IMG/VR virus record: IMGVR_UViG_3300035666_000096
Span: 1 to 34,786 of that record
From: a virus
Length of the DNA stretch: 34,786 nt
Strand: one strand, 5' to 3'
The notes beneath the pieces are model-generated. The model worked only from the letters and a program-made list of their open reading frames with translations, was not told the DNA's origin and made no database searches. The translations under genes were made by a program, and so were the position numbers. Below are positions 5,947 through 13,280 of the stretch, piece by piece; position 1 is the stretch's first letter; each line of letters starts with the position of its first letter.

Positions 5947-6145
5947 AAATTGCCGCCAAGGGCGCGACTGTGATTGTTTCAGGGGTGGCGACAAACAAGT
6001 TGTGGTTGCCGTTCTGTTTATAGTGCTAATGGTTTCTATTGGTTGCTTAGTATTTAAAATACTAACTGGAAACACGGGGCAAGATTGCGCTGTTGAAGTG
6101 CAATTTAAAGACAGCAAGGCAACTTATATAGGACAAAGTATATGA
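5933..6145 (+). CDS. Small Cys-rich single-pass membrane protein, 70 residues
   Basis: The N-terminus MSCYKNCRQGRDCDCFRGG holds four cysteines, followed by one transmembrane helix (VVVAVLFIVLMVSIGCLVF, about 23-41) and a polar tail of about 29 residues. A Cys-rich CxxNCxxGRDC head before a membrane helix is a pattern I associate with small phage membrane proteins without known function; the cysteines could bind metal. A likely ribosome site (AAAGGTGGG) lies just upstream. Coupled to the following secreted protein by an ATGA overlap. Confidence 0.7.
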   Translation: MSCYKNCRQGRDCDCFRGGDKQVVVAVLFIVLMVSIGCLVFKILTGNTGQDCAVEVQFKDSKATYIGQSI

Positions 6146-6423
6146 TTAAATTATCAGCATTGTTATTAGCGTTGTTTTCAATAACGGCGCAATCTGAAGC
6201 CATCATGTGGTGTTTAAACAAAGATGGTAATAAAATTGTTTTAACCGATGAATCATGCGCTAAATCAGGAAAAATTGCTTATATTTTAAACAATACATCC
6301 GAAACAACATTTGGATGTTGGACAAATGATTCAATAGCAATTCATGTGCTTTGGTCTAGTAAATATATGCGGTCTTATGATTATGAGGGTTGGACAGTTG
6401 TTAAAAAAGAACCAACGCTATGA
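6142..6423 (+). CDS. Small exported protein with signal peptide, 93 residues
   Basis: The first about 20 residues (MIKLSALLLALFSITAQSEA) form a typical Sec signal peptide with an SEA cleavage site. The mature part is about 73 residues with three Cys, which could form disulphides in the periplasm. No family is recognised. Co-encoded with small membrane proteins on both sides (5933 and 6420), so this trio may act at the host envelope, perhaps in superinfection exclusion. That role is inference from location signals only. Confidence 0.65.
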   Translation: MIKLSALLLALFSITAQSEAIMWCLNKDGNKIVLTDESCAKSGKIAYILNNTSETTFGCWTNDSIAIHVLWSSKYMRSYDYEGWTVVKKEPTL

Positions 6424-6566
6424 TAAAAAATAAAACATTAAAAATAATGCTTAAATTTGGCGAATGGGTTGCAACCGCATTATATGGAATTATATTTTTA
6501 GGCTGTTTTGCTTTTGTATTAAAAGCAATGTGGATTGCAATTAAATTTGGTTGGGATTTAATATGA
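6420..6566 (+). CDS. 48-residue membrane peptide
   Basis: ATGA-coupled to the exported protein before it and to the next gene after it. Starts MIKNKTLKIMLKFGEWVATA and continues with a hydrophobic helix (LYGIIFLGCFAFVLKAMWIAI), so a short inner-membrane peptide is likely. No function recognised. Confidence 0.55.
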   Translation: MIKNKTLKIMLKFGEWVATALYGIIFLGCFAFVLKAMWIAIKFGWDLI

Positions 6567-6685
6567 CCAAACTTTGTATGTCCTGTCATAAAATGCCTGC
6601 AATTAAAAAAGTTGGTTGCCGTATTTTATGCAAAAATTGTGTTGATGCTAGGAACAAAGCAATTATAAAGGCTAAAAAATTATGA
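6563..6685 (+). CDS. 40-residue zinc-knuckle-like peptide
   Basis: Contains two CxxC pairs, CMSC (5-8) and CKNC (23-26), the spacing of a small treble-clef or zinc-ribbon fold, in a very basic chain (KKVGCRILCKN... RNKAIIKAKKL). ATGA-coupled on both sides. Probably a metal-binding nucleic-acid or protein-binding peptide; the precise partner cannot be inferred. Confidence 0.6.
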   Translation: MTKLCMSCHKMPAIKKVGCRILCKNCVDARNKAIIKAKKL

Positions 6686-6858
6686 ATGGATGCCATAGCA
6701 ATTTAGTGCCTAACCGATGTCAGTATGCTTTTGTATTTCATAGCAATAACAAAACATCATGGAATTATGTTTTTACGCGTGATTGCCAATACTCAAAACA
6801 ACCAATCATTGATGATGGATGTTATGGCTGTAAAAATAATGCCAAGGAAACTAAATGA
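6682..6858 (+). CDS. 58-residue Cys-containing protein of unknown function
   Basis: Starts MNGCHSNLVPNRCQYAFVFH and ends DDGCYGCKNNAKETK. Five cysteines (positions 4, 13, 35, 47, 50) include a C-terminal CYGC pair, so metal binding or disulphides are possible. ATGA overlaps connect it to both neighbours, and its last codons (GCCAAGGAAACTAAATGA) double as the ribosome site and start of the next gene. No family recognised. Confidence 0.55.
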   Translation: MNGCHSNLVPNRCQYAFVFHSNNKTSWNYVFTRDCQYSKQPIIDDGCYGCKNNAKETK

Positions 6859-7316
6859 TTGTTAAATTAAGCGATACCGAAATAAACTTAATTCATGTTA
6901 TAGGCACAATGCGCTTTAATATAACAAGCGAAAAAGGAACTGACCGCAATCAATCAGGTGCTGATGGTTTGAATATGTCTATTGATGGCGTAATGAGTGA
7001 ATATGCTGTTGCCAAGTTATTAAATGTGCATTTTGATTTTAATTGCGACTTTAGAAAGTTTGGGGCTGACCTTATAGGTAGAACTGGCAAAACGATTGAT
7101 GTAAAATCAACAAGGAAACAAGGCGGCAATCTTAATGCTGTAAAATGGTCAGAAAATAAACCAGCCGAAATCTTTATTCTTACTGAAATTGGCTTTGATT
7201 TTGTGGATGTGGTTGGCTTTATCAGTCGTGAAGATTTTTTGATTGATGCCAATTTAACTGATGTTGGCAATGGTGCATTTTATAGTGTGCCACGCAATAA
7301 ATTAAGGGCAATATAA
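6855..7316 (+). CDS. PD-(D/E)XK-like nuclease, putative
   Basis: 153 residues. The central region shows the layout of a PD-(D/E)XK core: MSEYAVAKLL with Glu near 49, FGADLI with Asp72, and KTIDVKSTR with Asp82 and Lys84, the D-x-K half of the motif. The strand-rich C-terminal part (AEIFILTEIGFDFVDVVGFISREDFL) is typical of these folds. Phage proteins of this shape include restriction-like and resolvase-like nucleases; which type applies here is not clear. It follows the small-protein run and is translated from an AAGGAAACT site. Confidence 0.6.
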   Translation: MIVKLSDTEINLIHVIGTMRFNITSEKGTDRNQSGADGLNMSIDGVMSEYAVAKLLNVHFDFNCDFRKFGADLIGRTGKTIDVKSTRKQGGNLNAVKWSENKPAEIFILTEIGFDFVDVVGFISREDFLIDANLTDVGNGAFYSVPRNKLRAI

Positions 7317-7564
7317 TGAGTAAAAACGATATAACTGGCGATGCCATTGTTAGCAAAGCAAGCAACACTTATGCAGACAAATACGATGCTATTTTTAGAA
7401 ACAAGGATTTTGTAAAATGTGCAGGGCAATCCCCCGAAAGAACAATGGTCTGCGCTTATAGGCAAGGATGCAAACGCTATGTTATGCCAACAAGCAACCA
7501 TCAAGCGTGGTCTGAATTTTGGAAAGGTGGCGATGATTGCGCCAGTTATATATCACTCAAATAA
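7316..7564 (+). CDS. Last early gene, 82-residue protein of unknown function
   Basis: Starts MSKNDITGDAIVSKASNTYADKYDAIF with 1-nt stop/start overlap (TAATG) to the nuclease gene. Three Cys occur in KCAGQSPERTMVCAYRQGCKRYV and one later in DDCASYI, so a metal site is possible. No family recognised. It ends 3 nt before the convergent o-spanin stop, so the early and late blocks meet tail to tail with no visible strong terminator between them. Confidence 0.7.
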   Translation: MSKNDITGDAIVSKASNTYADKYDAIFRNKDFVKCAGQSPERTMVCAYRQGCKRYVMPTSNHQAWSEFWKGGDDCASYISLK

Positions 7565-7567
7565 TTA

Positions 7568-7747
7568 TTAGCGTTCTAATTCCAATATGTATTGACCAAG
7601 TTTTGCCGCATTATCCTTATCCAGGCAAATGCCACCATCATTTTGCTTTTGAATCTGAAGTGTCGGCTTGGTCGGCTTGGTTGGTATCTGTTGGCACGCC
7701 GTTAAAATGACCAGCAAACCAATCGGCAGGGTTTTTAAGTAATTCAT
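7568..7747 (-). CDS. Rz1-like outer-membrane spanin lipoprotein
   Basis: 59 residues in a frame different from the i-spanin gene, with which it overlaps by 110 nt. The N-terminus MNYLKTLPIGLLVILTACQQ is a lipoprotein signal with lipobox LTAC and Cys18 as the expected lipidated residue. A Pro/Lys/Thr-rich stretch (IPTKPTKPT) follows, as in Rz1, then NDGGICLDKDNAAKLGQYI. AAAGGAACGCG lies directly before the ATG (7745-7747), a good ribosome site. The embedded or staggered o-spanin in an alternate frame is characteristic of Gram-negative phages. It should bridge the periplasm with the i-spanin to disrupt the outer membrane. Confidence 0.85.
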   Translation of the reverse strand: MNYLKTLPIGLLVILTACQQIPTKPTKPTLQIQKQNDGGICLDKDNAAKLGQYILELER

Positions 7748-7841
7748 CGCGTTCCTTTTGCGCTTTTAACTGTTCGCGTTGAGCCGCCCACTTCACTATA
7801 AGCAAAAGCAGGCGGTCAAGTATGTCAAATATCTTAAACAT
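7638..7841 (-). CDS. i-spanin-like membrane protein
   Basis: 67 residues from the ATG at 7841, chosen over an upstream ATG at 7865 because AAGG lies just before it and it overlaps the holin stop by 8 nt. Layout: N-terminal hydrophobic helix (FDILDRLLLLIVKWAA), then a charged coiled-coil-like stretch (REQLKAQKERDELLKN), a PADWFAGHFNG motif, and an acidic tail. The position after endolysin and holin and the lipoprotein gene overlapping its 3' part fit the inner-membrane partner of a spanin pair. It is short and its periplasmic coil limited, so assignment leans on context. Confidence 0.65.
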   Translation of the reverse strand: MFKIFDILDRLLLLIVKWAAQREQLKAQKERDELLKNPADWFAGHFNGVPTDTNQADQADTSDSKAK

Positions 7842-8010
7842 TGCCCTTATCTTTAGTAAATACACCCAAAACGCCCATTAAGGCTAATCCTGCGCTTACT
7901 ATGGCATTAACTTGGTCAGGTGATAGTGCAACCCCAACCGCCGTTAATAAAGCCGTCAGACCGCGCCATGTTGATGGTTCTTTTAGTCTTTCAAGTAAAT
8001 ATAATTTCAT
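7834..8010 (-). CDS. Holin, putative
   Basis: 58 residues from the ATG at 8010. This start has AAGGGA 9 nt upstream and forms an ATGA overlap with the endolysin stop; the longer frame from 8064 lies in the endolysin gene. After a basic amphipathic N-terminus (KLYLLERLKEPSTWRG) come two hydrophobic segments (LTALLTAVGVALS and NAIVSAGLALMGVLGVF) separated by a short turn with Pro-Asp, and a charged C-terminus. Size, charge layout and position between endolysin and spanins fit a small pore-forming holin that releases the endolysin. Confidence 0.75.
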   Translation of the reverse strand: MKLYLLERLKEPSTWRGLTALLTAVGVALSPDQVNAIVSAGLALMGVLGVFTKDKGNV

Positions 8011-8423
8011 AATGTTTTTCCCTTTTGAAAATCTGCTAACGATAAGCCGCCTGTAAACTGACAATGTGCGGTTTCTTTAAACTTGCCAGCCCATGCACCA
8101 GCCCATTCTAATCCAAGCGATTGCGCGATGCGCCCACACTTGGCAAACAGACCAGCATCATTCCAAACACACTTGCCGCCAACAATAGGAACAAAATCAA
8201 AAGCAACCCGATAATTGTGAAAGGATTGACCAGCCTTGGCATTGGTAACGATATTGCCCTTAGTCGTGCGCCCTTGTGCATATAAAGCCGTTTGCGATTC
8301 CATGTCGCGGTAAGTGCTAGTTATTAAAACATCAATGCCCACCGCATCGCAGGCATGAATAAACTGTTCGCATAACCCTTTAACTTTAGGGTGCAAATCT
8401 TCTAGTTTGCGGCTGTTAATCAT
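8007..8423 (-). CDS. Endolysin, M15 family L-Ala-D-Glu peptidase
   Basis: 138 residues from the ATG at 8423, which overlaps the previous stop (ATGATTAA); an ATG at 8459 in frame lies deep in the neighbour and is rejected. The chain shows the VanY/T5-endolysin pattern: LITSTYRDMESQTALYAQGRT (34-53), SFHNYRVAFDF with zinc ligands His69 and Asp76, and ETAHCQF with His120 as third ligand. It is a single catalytic domain without a wall-binding module, as usual for Gram-negative hosts. It cuts the peptide stem of peptidoglycan in the periplasm after holin pores form. Confidence 0.92.
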   Translation of the reverse strand: MINSRKLEDLHPKVKGLCEQFIHACDAVGIDVLITSTYRDMESQTALYAQGRTTKGNIVTNAKAGQSFHNYRVAFDFVPIVGGKCVWNDAGLFAKCGRIAQSLGLEWAGAWAGKFKETAHCQFTGGLSLADFQKGKTL

Positions 8424-8649
8424 TGCGGCGTTTTTCCAATATATCAAATAAACGGGCAATCATGTCTTTTAATTCCTTAACATCCTGCCGATAATCGTCT
8501 TTAACAACATATTCTTTTGGCAATTCTTCACGCAACTTTGCAAGGTCGCTTTTTAAATCTTTAACCGCCGCCCATAATTCGCGTAAAAACCAACCAAGTA
8601 TCAACCCTGCGGATGAAAATAAAAGGTTAAGTAATGATTGGGTGTCCAT
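8416..8649 (-). CDS. Membrane-anchored coiled-coil protein of the lysis cassette
   Basis: 77 residues: one transmembrane helix near the N-terminus (LLNLLFSSAGLILGWFLREL, about 5-24), then a long charged helix with heptad-like spacing (AVKDLKSDLAKLREE, RQDVKELKDMIARLFDILEKRR). It overlaps the endolysin start by 8 nt and precedes it in the transcript. This layout could be an accessory holin or antiholin of the XhlA type (inverted), or a small structural adaptor. Function not proven. Confidence 0.65.
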   Translation of the reverse strand: MDTQSLLNLLFSSAGLILGWFLRELWAAVKDLKSDLAKLREELPKEYVVKDDYRQDVKELKDMIARLFDILEKRRND

Positions 8650-8657
8650 AAATAATC

Positions 8658-11231
8658 CTAAGTTGGGTAAACTAAATCAACTAGCGAACCTACCGCCAGC
8701 CCTGTTGCAAATACAACGCTTGTGCCGCTTGTTACAGTAACATCCGAACCGTTACGCATTTTTACACCGTTTACATAAACTTCAATCTTGCCGCTAGTGT
8801 ATGTGGTGCTTGATGTAAATGTTGTTTGGCTTGCTGTGGCTGTAAATGTATCGTAAATCATGTCGGCAGTAATGCTTAAATTACCGCCAAGGGTTAAGTT
8901 GCCGCTTGATGTAACTGTGCCTGTAAGCGTTAAACCTGCAACCGTGCCTGTGCCGCCAACGCTTGTTACCGTTCCACTTCTAGCATTGATTTGACCTTGA
9001 ATCTTGCCAAGACCTGCAAGCAAAGTGTCCGTTGCGGCAAGGGCTGTGTTTGTGCCAACGGTATAGCCAGTAATCGCTGATGCAAGTGCAATGTAATTAC
9101 TTGGGTTGGTTGCGTTATATGGCGTAAAGCCTAATGCGGCTTGCTTGCCATTAAAGGTGTTCCAATCGGTTGATGTTAAATAACCATTAACAGATGTTGT
9201 TGCCGCCGCCATGCTTATTGCAGGGGTCGCGCCACCACTTGAAACAACAGGGGCTGTGCCTGTAACCGATGTAACCGTTCCTGAACCTGTGCCTGCACCA
9301 ATAGCCGTTCTAAATGTTGCCGCGTCTAATGATGAAACGGTGTTATCAGCGTTCATGCGTGGGAATGTAATTGCCGATGGGTTAGTAAGCGTAAAAAAGT
9401 TGCTACCAACCGTTGTTGCACCTAGGTTTGTTCTTGCGTCAGTATTTGTTGTTGCGCCTGTACCGCCATTAGCAATGGGAAGAATGCCTGTAACACCCGT
9501 ACTTAAACTTATGTTTGTAATTGTATTATTTGTACCGTTAATTGTTTTATTAGTAAGTGTTTGAGTGTTTGATGCAGTAGATATTTGTACGCCGTTCCAT
9601 TGAAGCGTACCTGTTTGGATGTTTAGTGTTCCATTTCCATTAGTTCCATTACCGCCTGTAAACGCAAGTCTTGTATCAAAATCAATTCCGGTAGCACCTG
9701 TGTGCATATCGATTGCAACAGTACTTGCCGTTCCATCAGTACGACCAATTTCTAATACTGTGTTTCCTGATTGGTCTTGTACATCATAAAGAATTGGATT
9801 GCCAGCAATTGTTGATGATTTCATCCCAAACGAACCACGGGTATATAACGAACCCGTCATGCTTACATTGCCTGATAATGGAACACCACCTAAATTTGTA
9901 ATTGCAACAGAAGCAGTTGTTGCGCCTGTTCCACCGTTAGCAATAGCAACTGTGCCTGTTACATTGGCGGCTGTGCCTGTGGTGTTTTGATTAAGCGTTG
10001 GAATGTCTGCCGCTACAATGGCGCGAAATGTTGGAACGCCTGCGCTTCCATTAGGTGCGGCTAAAACAAAGTTTGCGGTCTTGCTTGCATAAGGGTTTAA
10101 GGTGTCGCCATAACCTGCGGATAGACTAATTGCAGGGGTCGCACCGCCTGTTGATGCAACAGGGCTTGTGCCTGTAACGCTAGTAACTGTGCCAGCGTTT
10201 GTTGCGGCAATAGTGATTGTGCCTGCGCCATTGGTTACGCTAATGCCTGTGCCTGCCGTTATGTTGGCATTTTCCCATACACCTGCAACCGCGTCATAAA
10301 TCAGCGTATTGCCATTTGCAGGGCTAGTAATTAGCACATTATGTAATTCGTCTAATTCCCATCCATTGTTGATGTTTACAAAAACTTCACCGCTTGATGC
10401 GTTTACTTTAATAACCCAACCAAGTGCAACAAGATGGGCAGGGGCAACTGGTTTAGTTGCTGTAAATGCGCCTGCTGTTGATGATAAATAAATTGGTGCG
10501 CCTGCTGTAAATGCGCTTGTGTCAATGCCACGAACTAAACCAAAAGTTGCAACAAATCCTTCTGCGCCATTGGCAATGGCTTCGGCTGTAATGCCTAATG
10601 TTGGGGCTGACAATGCTTCGCTATCTGCATCGGCTAAAACTACGCTTGGGCGTTGTCCTTGTGCGCCTGATACGGCAACAACAGAACCTTTTGCAATGGT
10701 AGAACCTGTGCCGTTATATACCAAAGCAACATTTTCTTGACCTAATTGCAGGCTTGTATTGGCGTTTAAATTAATAGTTGGTGTTAGATTGCCGCTATCC
10801 CAATACATTGCGCCTGTGGCTGTTGGAACGGTTGGCGTTAAACCAAATTGAACGCTGTTTGCACTTACAATGTTACCTGTATCGTCTAGCGTTACATTTG
10901 AATTTTGAATAACTTTGCCTGTCGTTCCATCAAATCTAGTAATGGCATTGTCAGTTGATGATGCCGCACCTGTTACATTGCCTGCCCCTGCGCTAGAATT
11001 TACCCAAGCCGTGCCGTTATAAGATAGGCTTTGACCATTGGTCGGTGAAGTTAAAGTTACATCGCCAAGGGCTGACAATAAGCCAGCCCCAACTTGAACA
11101 ACGGCTGTGCCGTTATTGATGTAAACCTTTCGGTCTGCCATGTTCACACCTAATTCACCCGAAACTAATTCGGATGTGTTAGGCACTTTACTTGCGGTGT
11201 TACTGCGTTTTGGTTTTATCGTATTAGCCAT
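8658..11231 (-). CDS. Repetitive tail fibre protein, 857 residues
   Basis: The N-terminus MANTIKPKRSNTASKVPNTSELVSGELGVNMADRKVYINN resembles the head-binding domain shared by many phage fibres and hyaluronidase-type proteins (SELxxGExxxNxxDxxxY pattern). The shaft is Thr/Gly/Asn-rich with recurring blocks, GTVTSVTGTxPVxSxGGATPAIS (three related copies) and IANGGTGATT (repeated), typical of beta-stranded trimeric fibres. The C-terminal about 65 residues (FTATASQTTFTS... KIEVYVNGVKM...) form a small tip domain also present in the J-like protein. It is the last gene of the fibre cluster, followed 8 nt later by the lysis genes. Host-recognition role is inferred. Confidence 0.85.
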   Translation of the reverse strand: MANTIKPKRSNTASKVPNTSELVSGELGVNMADRKVYINNGTAVVQVGAGLLSALGDVTLTSPTNGQSLSYNGTAWVNSSAGAGNVTGAASSTDNAITRFDGTTGKVIQNSNVTLDDTGNIVSANSVQFGLTPTVPTATGAMYWDSGNLTPTINLNANTSLQLGQENVALVYNGTGSTIAKGSVVAVSGAQGQRPSVVLADADSEALSAPTLGITAEAIANGAEGFVATFGLVRGIDTSAFTAGAPIYLSSTAGAFTATKPVAPAHLVALGWVIKVNASSGEVFVNINNGWELDELHNVLITSPANGNTLIYDAVAGVWENANITAGTGISVTNGAGTITIAATNAGTVTSVTGTSPVASTGGATPAISLSAGYGDTLNPYASKTANFVLAAPNGSAGVPTFRAIVAADIPTLNQNTTGTAANVTGTVAIANGGTGATTASVAITNLGGVPLSGNVSMTGSLYTRGSFGMKSSTIAGNPILYDVQDQSGNTVLEIGRTDGTASTVAIDMHTGATGIDFDTRLAFTGGNGTNGNGTLNIQTGTLQWNGVQISTASNTQTLTNKTINGTNNTITNISLSTGVTGILPIANGGTGATTNTDARTNLGATTVGSNFFTLTNPSAITFPRMNADNTVSSLDAATFRTAIGAGTGSGTVTSVTGTAPVVSSGGATPAISMAAATTSVNGYLTSTDWNTFNGKQAALGFTPYNATNPSNYIALASAITGYTVGTNTALAATDTLLAGLGKIQGQINARSGTVTSVGGTGTVAGLTLTGTVTSSGNLTLGGNLSITADMIYDTFTATASQTTFTSSTTYTSGKIEVYVNGVKMRNGSDVTVTSGTSVVFATGLAVGSLVDLVYPT
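9216..9290 (-). repeat. Imperfect DNA repeat in the fibre gene (second copy 10128-10195)
   Basis: Both copies share GCAGGGGTCGC near the start, followed by ACCGCC-like sequence and CTGTGCCTGTAAC. They encode TVTSVTGTxPVxSxGGATPAIS. Spacing of about 910 nt within a single gene makes recombination-driven loss or gain of fibre shaft possible. Confidence 0.6.
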
Positions 11232-11270
11232 TTGGCATCCCTTTAGTTGCTATATAGCAGGGTTAAAAAA

Positions 11271-12470
11271 TTAGAATGTGCCGCCGTCAATAGTAATGCC
11301 ATCAAAAGTGGTTAGGTTGGTAATTGAACCGCCTGTGATTGCCACATTGTTTGCCGCTTGCGTGGACATAGTGCCAAGACCACTAACTTGCGTGTTGGCA
11401 ATAGCAATGGCTTGTGCTGATAACGCTGTTAATTGACCTTGTGCATTTACGGTTGCTGACAATGTGTTGCTTGCTGAACCATAAGAACCAGCAGTAACGG
11501 CAGTATTGGTAATGCTAAATGTGCCGCCTGTAAGCGTTAAGCCTGTGCCTGCTGTGTATGTTCCTGCACCACTAAACTGAACAAATGTAATTGGTGTCGT
11601 GCCTAATGTGCCGCCAGCATTTGCAGTTGAAACCCAACCTGAATCGGCTTGTGTCGTGCCGCCCTCAATGAATGTAAACGCATTTGGCACTTCAGCCCAT
11701 GTGTCCATGTCAAGTGCGCGTGTCCATGTGCTTGCATTAACAATATAAATACCGTTGTTTTGTGGCAATGTTTGGTTTTTAACCAACACCCTGTCGCCTG
11801 CAACAACAGCAACACCATCAATGGTTTGCGGTGCTGATAAAGTAATGTTTGCAGTTGTCGCCGCAACGCATGATGCTTTAGGGTCTAAACCTTGGGCAAC
11901 GCTATCAACATATTGTTTAGTTGCCGCGTCTTGTGCTGATATGGGGTCGGCAAGACCAGTAATTTTAAAGCCGCCAAAAGCATAGTCAGCCGTTGGAACG
12001 GTTAAGTTGTTAATGTTTGCTGTTGTTGCGGCAGTAACTAAACCTTTGCCGTTTACAGTAACGCGCATGAATTGACCAACATTGCTATTAACTGTGGCAA
12101 GCGTTAGGGCTTGTGAATAGTTAGCCGTGCCATCAAATGTGCCTGAAGCCGTTGCATCGCCTGTTAAAGCGATTGTGCGTGCTGTTTGCAGGGCTGTTGC
12201 CGTGCCTGCGTTGCCTGTAATTGCACCAGTAATGGTATTGCTGAATGTCTTAGTGCCGCCAACAGTTTGGTTGGTTGTTAAGTCTGCAAACGCACCGTTA
12301 CCAGCAACAGGGATAATTGATGTTGCGCTACCGCCAGCACCACCCGTTCCCGTTCCGTAATACATGATATTGGTTTGTTCATTGAATGCTAATTCCGCAT
12401 TTGCCAATGTTGCTGGTGCGCCTGCACCGCCACCGTTTGCCCTGCGTTTAAGTCGTATTGTATTTGCCAT
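11271..12470 (-). CDS. Tail fibre protein, 399 residues
   Basis: Begins MANTIRLKRRANGGGAGAPATLANAELAFNEQTNIMYYG, related in outline to the N-terminus of the 857-residue fibre downstream (MANTI.xKR... ELxxN), so both may bind the same tail structure. Motifs common to phage fibres include TGLADPISAQDAATKQYVD (about 170-190), the QNNGIYIV region (about 235-250) and several TVNAQGQLTA-like strands. No chaperone or autoproteolytic domain is visible at the end (ITIDGGTF). Probably a shorter second fibre acting with its neighbours in adsorption. Confidence 0.8.
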   Translation of the reverse strand: MANTIRLKRRANGGGAGAPATLANAELAFNEQTNIMYYGTGTGGAGGSATSIIPVAGNGAFADLTTNQTVGGTKTFSNTITGAITGNAGTATALQTARTIALTGDATASGTFDGTANYSQALTLATVNSNVGQFMRVTVNGKGLVTAATTANINNLTVPTADYAFGGFKITGLADPISAQDAATKQYVDSVAQGLDPKASCVAATTANITLSAPQTIDGVAVVAGDRVLVKNQTLPQNNGIYIVNASTWTRALDMDTWAEVPNAFTFIEGGTTQADSGWVSTANAGGTLGTTPITFVQFSGAGTYTAGTGLTLTGGTFSITNTAVTAGSYGSASNTLSATVNAQGQLTALSAQAIAIANTQVSGLGTMSTQAANNVAITGGSITNLTTFDGITIDGGTF

Positions 12471-12483
12471 GATAATTCCTTAT

Positions 12484-12777
12484 TTAAAAATTGCCGCCAT
12501 CGCTTATTTCAAGTTGATTTACATTATTCCATTCATTGACACCAAACATAACCACATCGCGTGGCTGTATGCTTGACATAACTACTGGATAACCGCCTAT
12601 ATAATCACCACCATCACGCCCTGCAACCCCACGATTGATTTGAACAATCTGATTTGGTGTGGGTATAACTTCAAGATTGATGTTATTGCCACCTGATACA
12701 TTGACGGATAGGTTGTTTGCGTCTTGAACCGTTACATTGGTGTTGCTAGGAACGGTCTGAACATTTAATGTTGCCAT
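12484..12777 (-). CDS. Small fibre-cluster structural protein, 97 residues
   Basis: Starts MATLNVQTVPSNTNVTVQDANNL; beta-rich and Asn/Val-rich with a short collagen-like turn (RGVAGRDG, about 69-76). It ends DGGNF, close to the DGGTF end of the 399-residue fibre downstream. Located inside the fibre operon with short gaps on both sides, so it is probably a virion or fibre-attachment component. No specific family is recognised. Confidence 0.65.
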   Translation of the reverse strand: MATLNVQTVPSNTNVTVQDANNLSVNVSGGNNINLEVIPTPNQIVQINRGVAGRDGGDYIGGYPVVMSSIQPRDVVMFGVNEWNNVNQLEISDGGNF

Positions 12778-12785
12778 AAGCCCCC

Positions 12786-13280
12786 CTACACTTTAACGAT
12801 TGCGTCTGAACGCACGATGAATAGTAAAAAGATAATGTTATCTTCGGCAGGTATTGAACCGCCGCCACTAGCAGGGAAACTTATTTTGATGCGACCTGAA
12901 AAGCCTGCACCGTTTACGCTGTCAATGGCAAGGCTTGGGTCGCTTGCAACAGCAAGCCATGATGTGTCGTCAATCAATAAAGTGAACGAACCAGCCGTGG
13001 TGTTTATGTTGGTTACAGTTAGCGGTATTGGTGTGGGGGTGGGTGTGTAATCGCCAATGTCAAATGAAAGCCCATAACGGGAATCTTGCACATTGGTTAA
13101 GGTTCTGCGGATAATTTGCGCGTCTATGGTTGCGCCTAGTAAACTAACTGGCGAAACACCATCTTCAGCCGTCAGCGTTAAATTCCAAAAGGTCTTTTGT
13201 TGATAGACTAATTCGCCTGTAATACATGGGTTGTCAAAACCCGAAACTTGGGTAATGCTGTTTTTGTTAAATACTGCCAT
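12786..13280 (-). CDS. Putative baseplate/fibre-attachment protein, 164 residues
   Basis: Starts MAVFNKNSITQVSGFDNPCITGELVYQQKTFWNLTLTAEDG. The opening part followed by LLGATIDAQIIRRTL suggests an immunoglobulin-like or BppU N-terminal type fold, seen in proteins that join fibres to the tail. The middle holds a Thr-Pro stretch (YTPTPTPIP) and the end is beta-rich. First gene of the fibre cluster downstream of a non-coding leader (13281-13366). The family link is tentative. Confidence 0.6.
   Translation of the reverse strand: MAVFNKNSITQVSGFDNPCITGELVYQQKTFWNLTLTAEDGVSPVSLLGATIDAQIIRRTLTNVQDSRYGLSFDIGDYTPTPTPIPLTVTNINTTAGSFTLLIDDTSWLAVASDPSLAIDSVNGAGFSGRIKISFPASGGGSIPAEDNIIFLLFIVRSDAIVKV

Noticed and set aside
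6401-6589. 62-residue minus-strand frame
   Set aside because: Opposite the chain of ATGA-coupled plus-strand genes; no support.
7545-7575. Bidirectional terminator at the convergent ends of the early and late blocks
   Set aside because: Only a weak AT palindrome (AATAATTATT) is present; no GC stem with T tract on either strand.
8424-8459. Longer N-terminus for the endolysin
   Set aside because: It lies inside the coiled-coil gene; the start at 8423 overlaps that gene's stop in the usual way and begins at the family's normal N-terminus.
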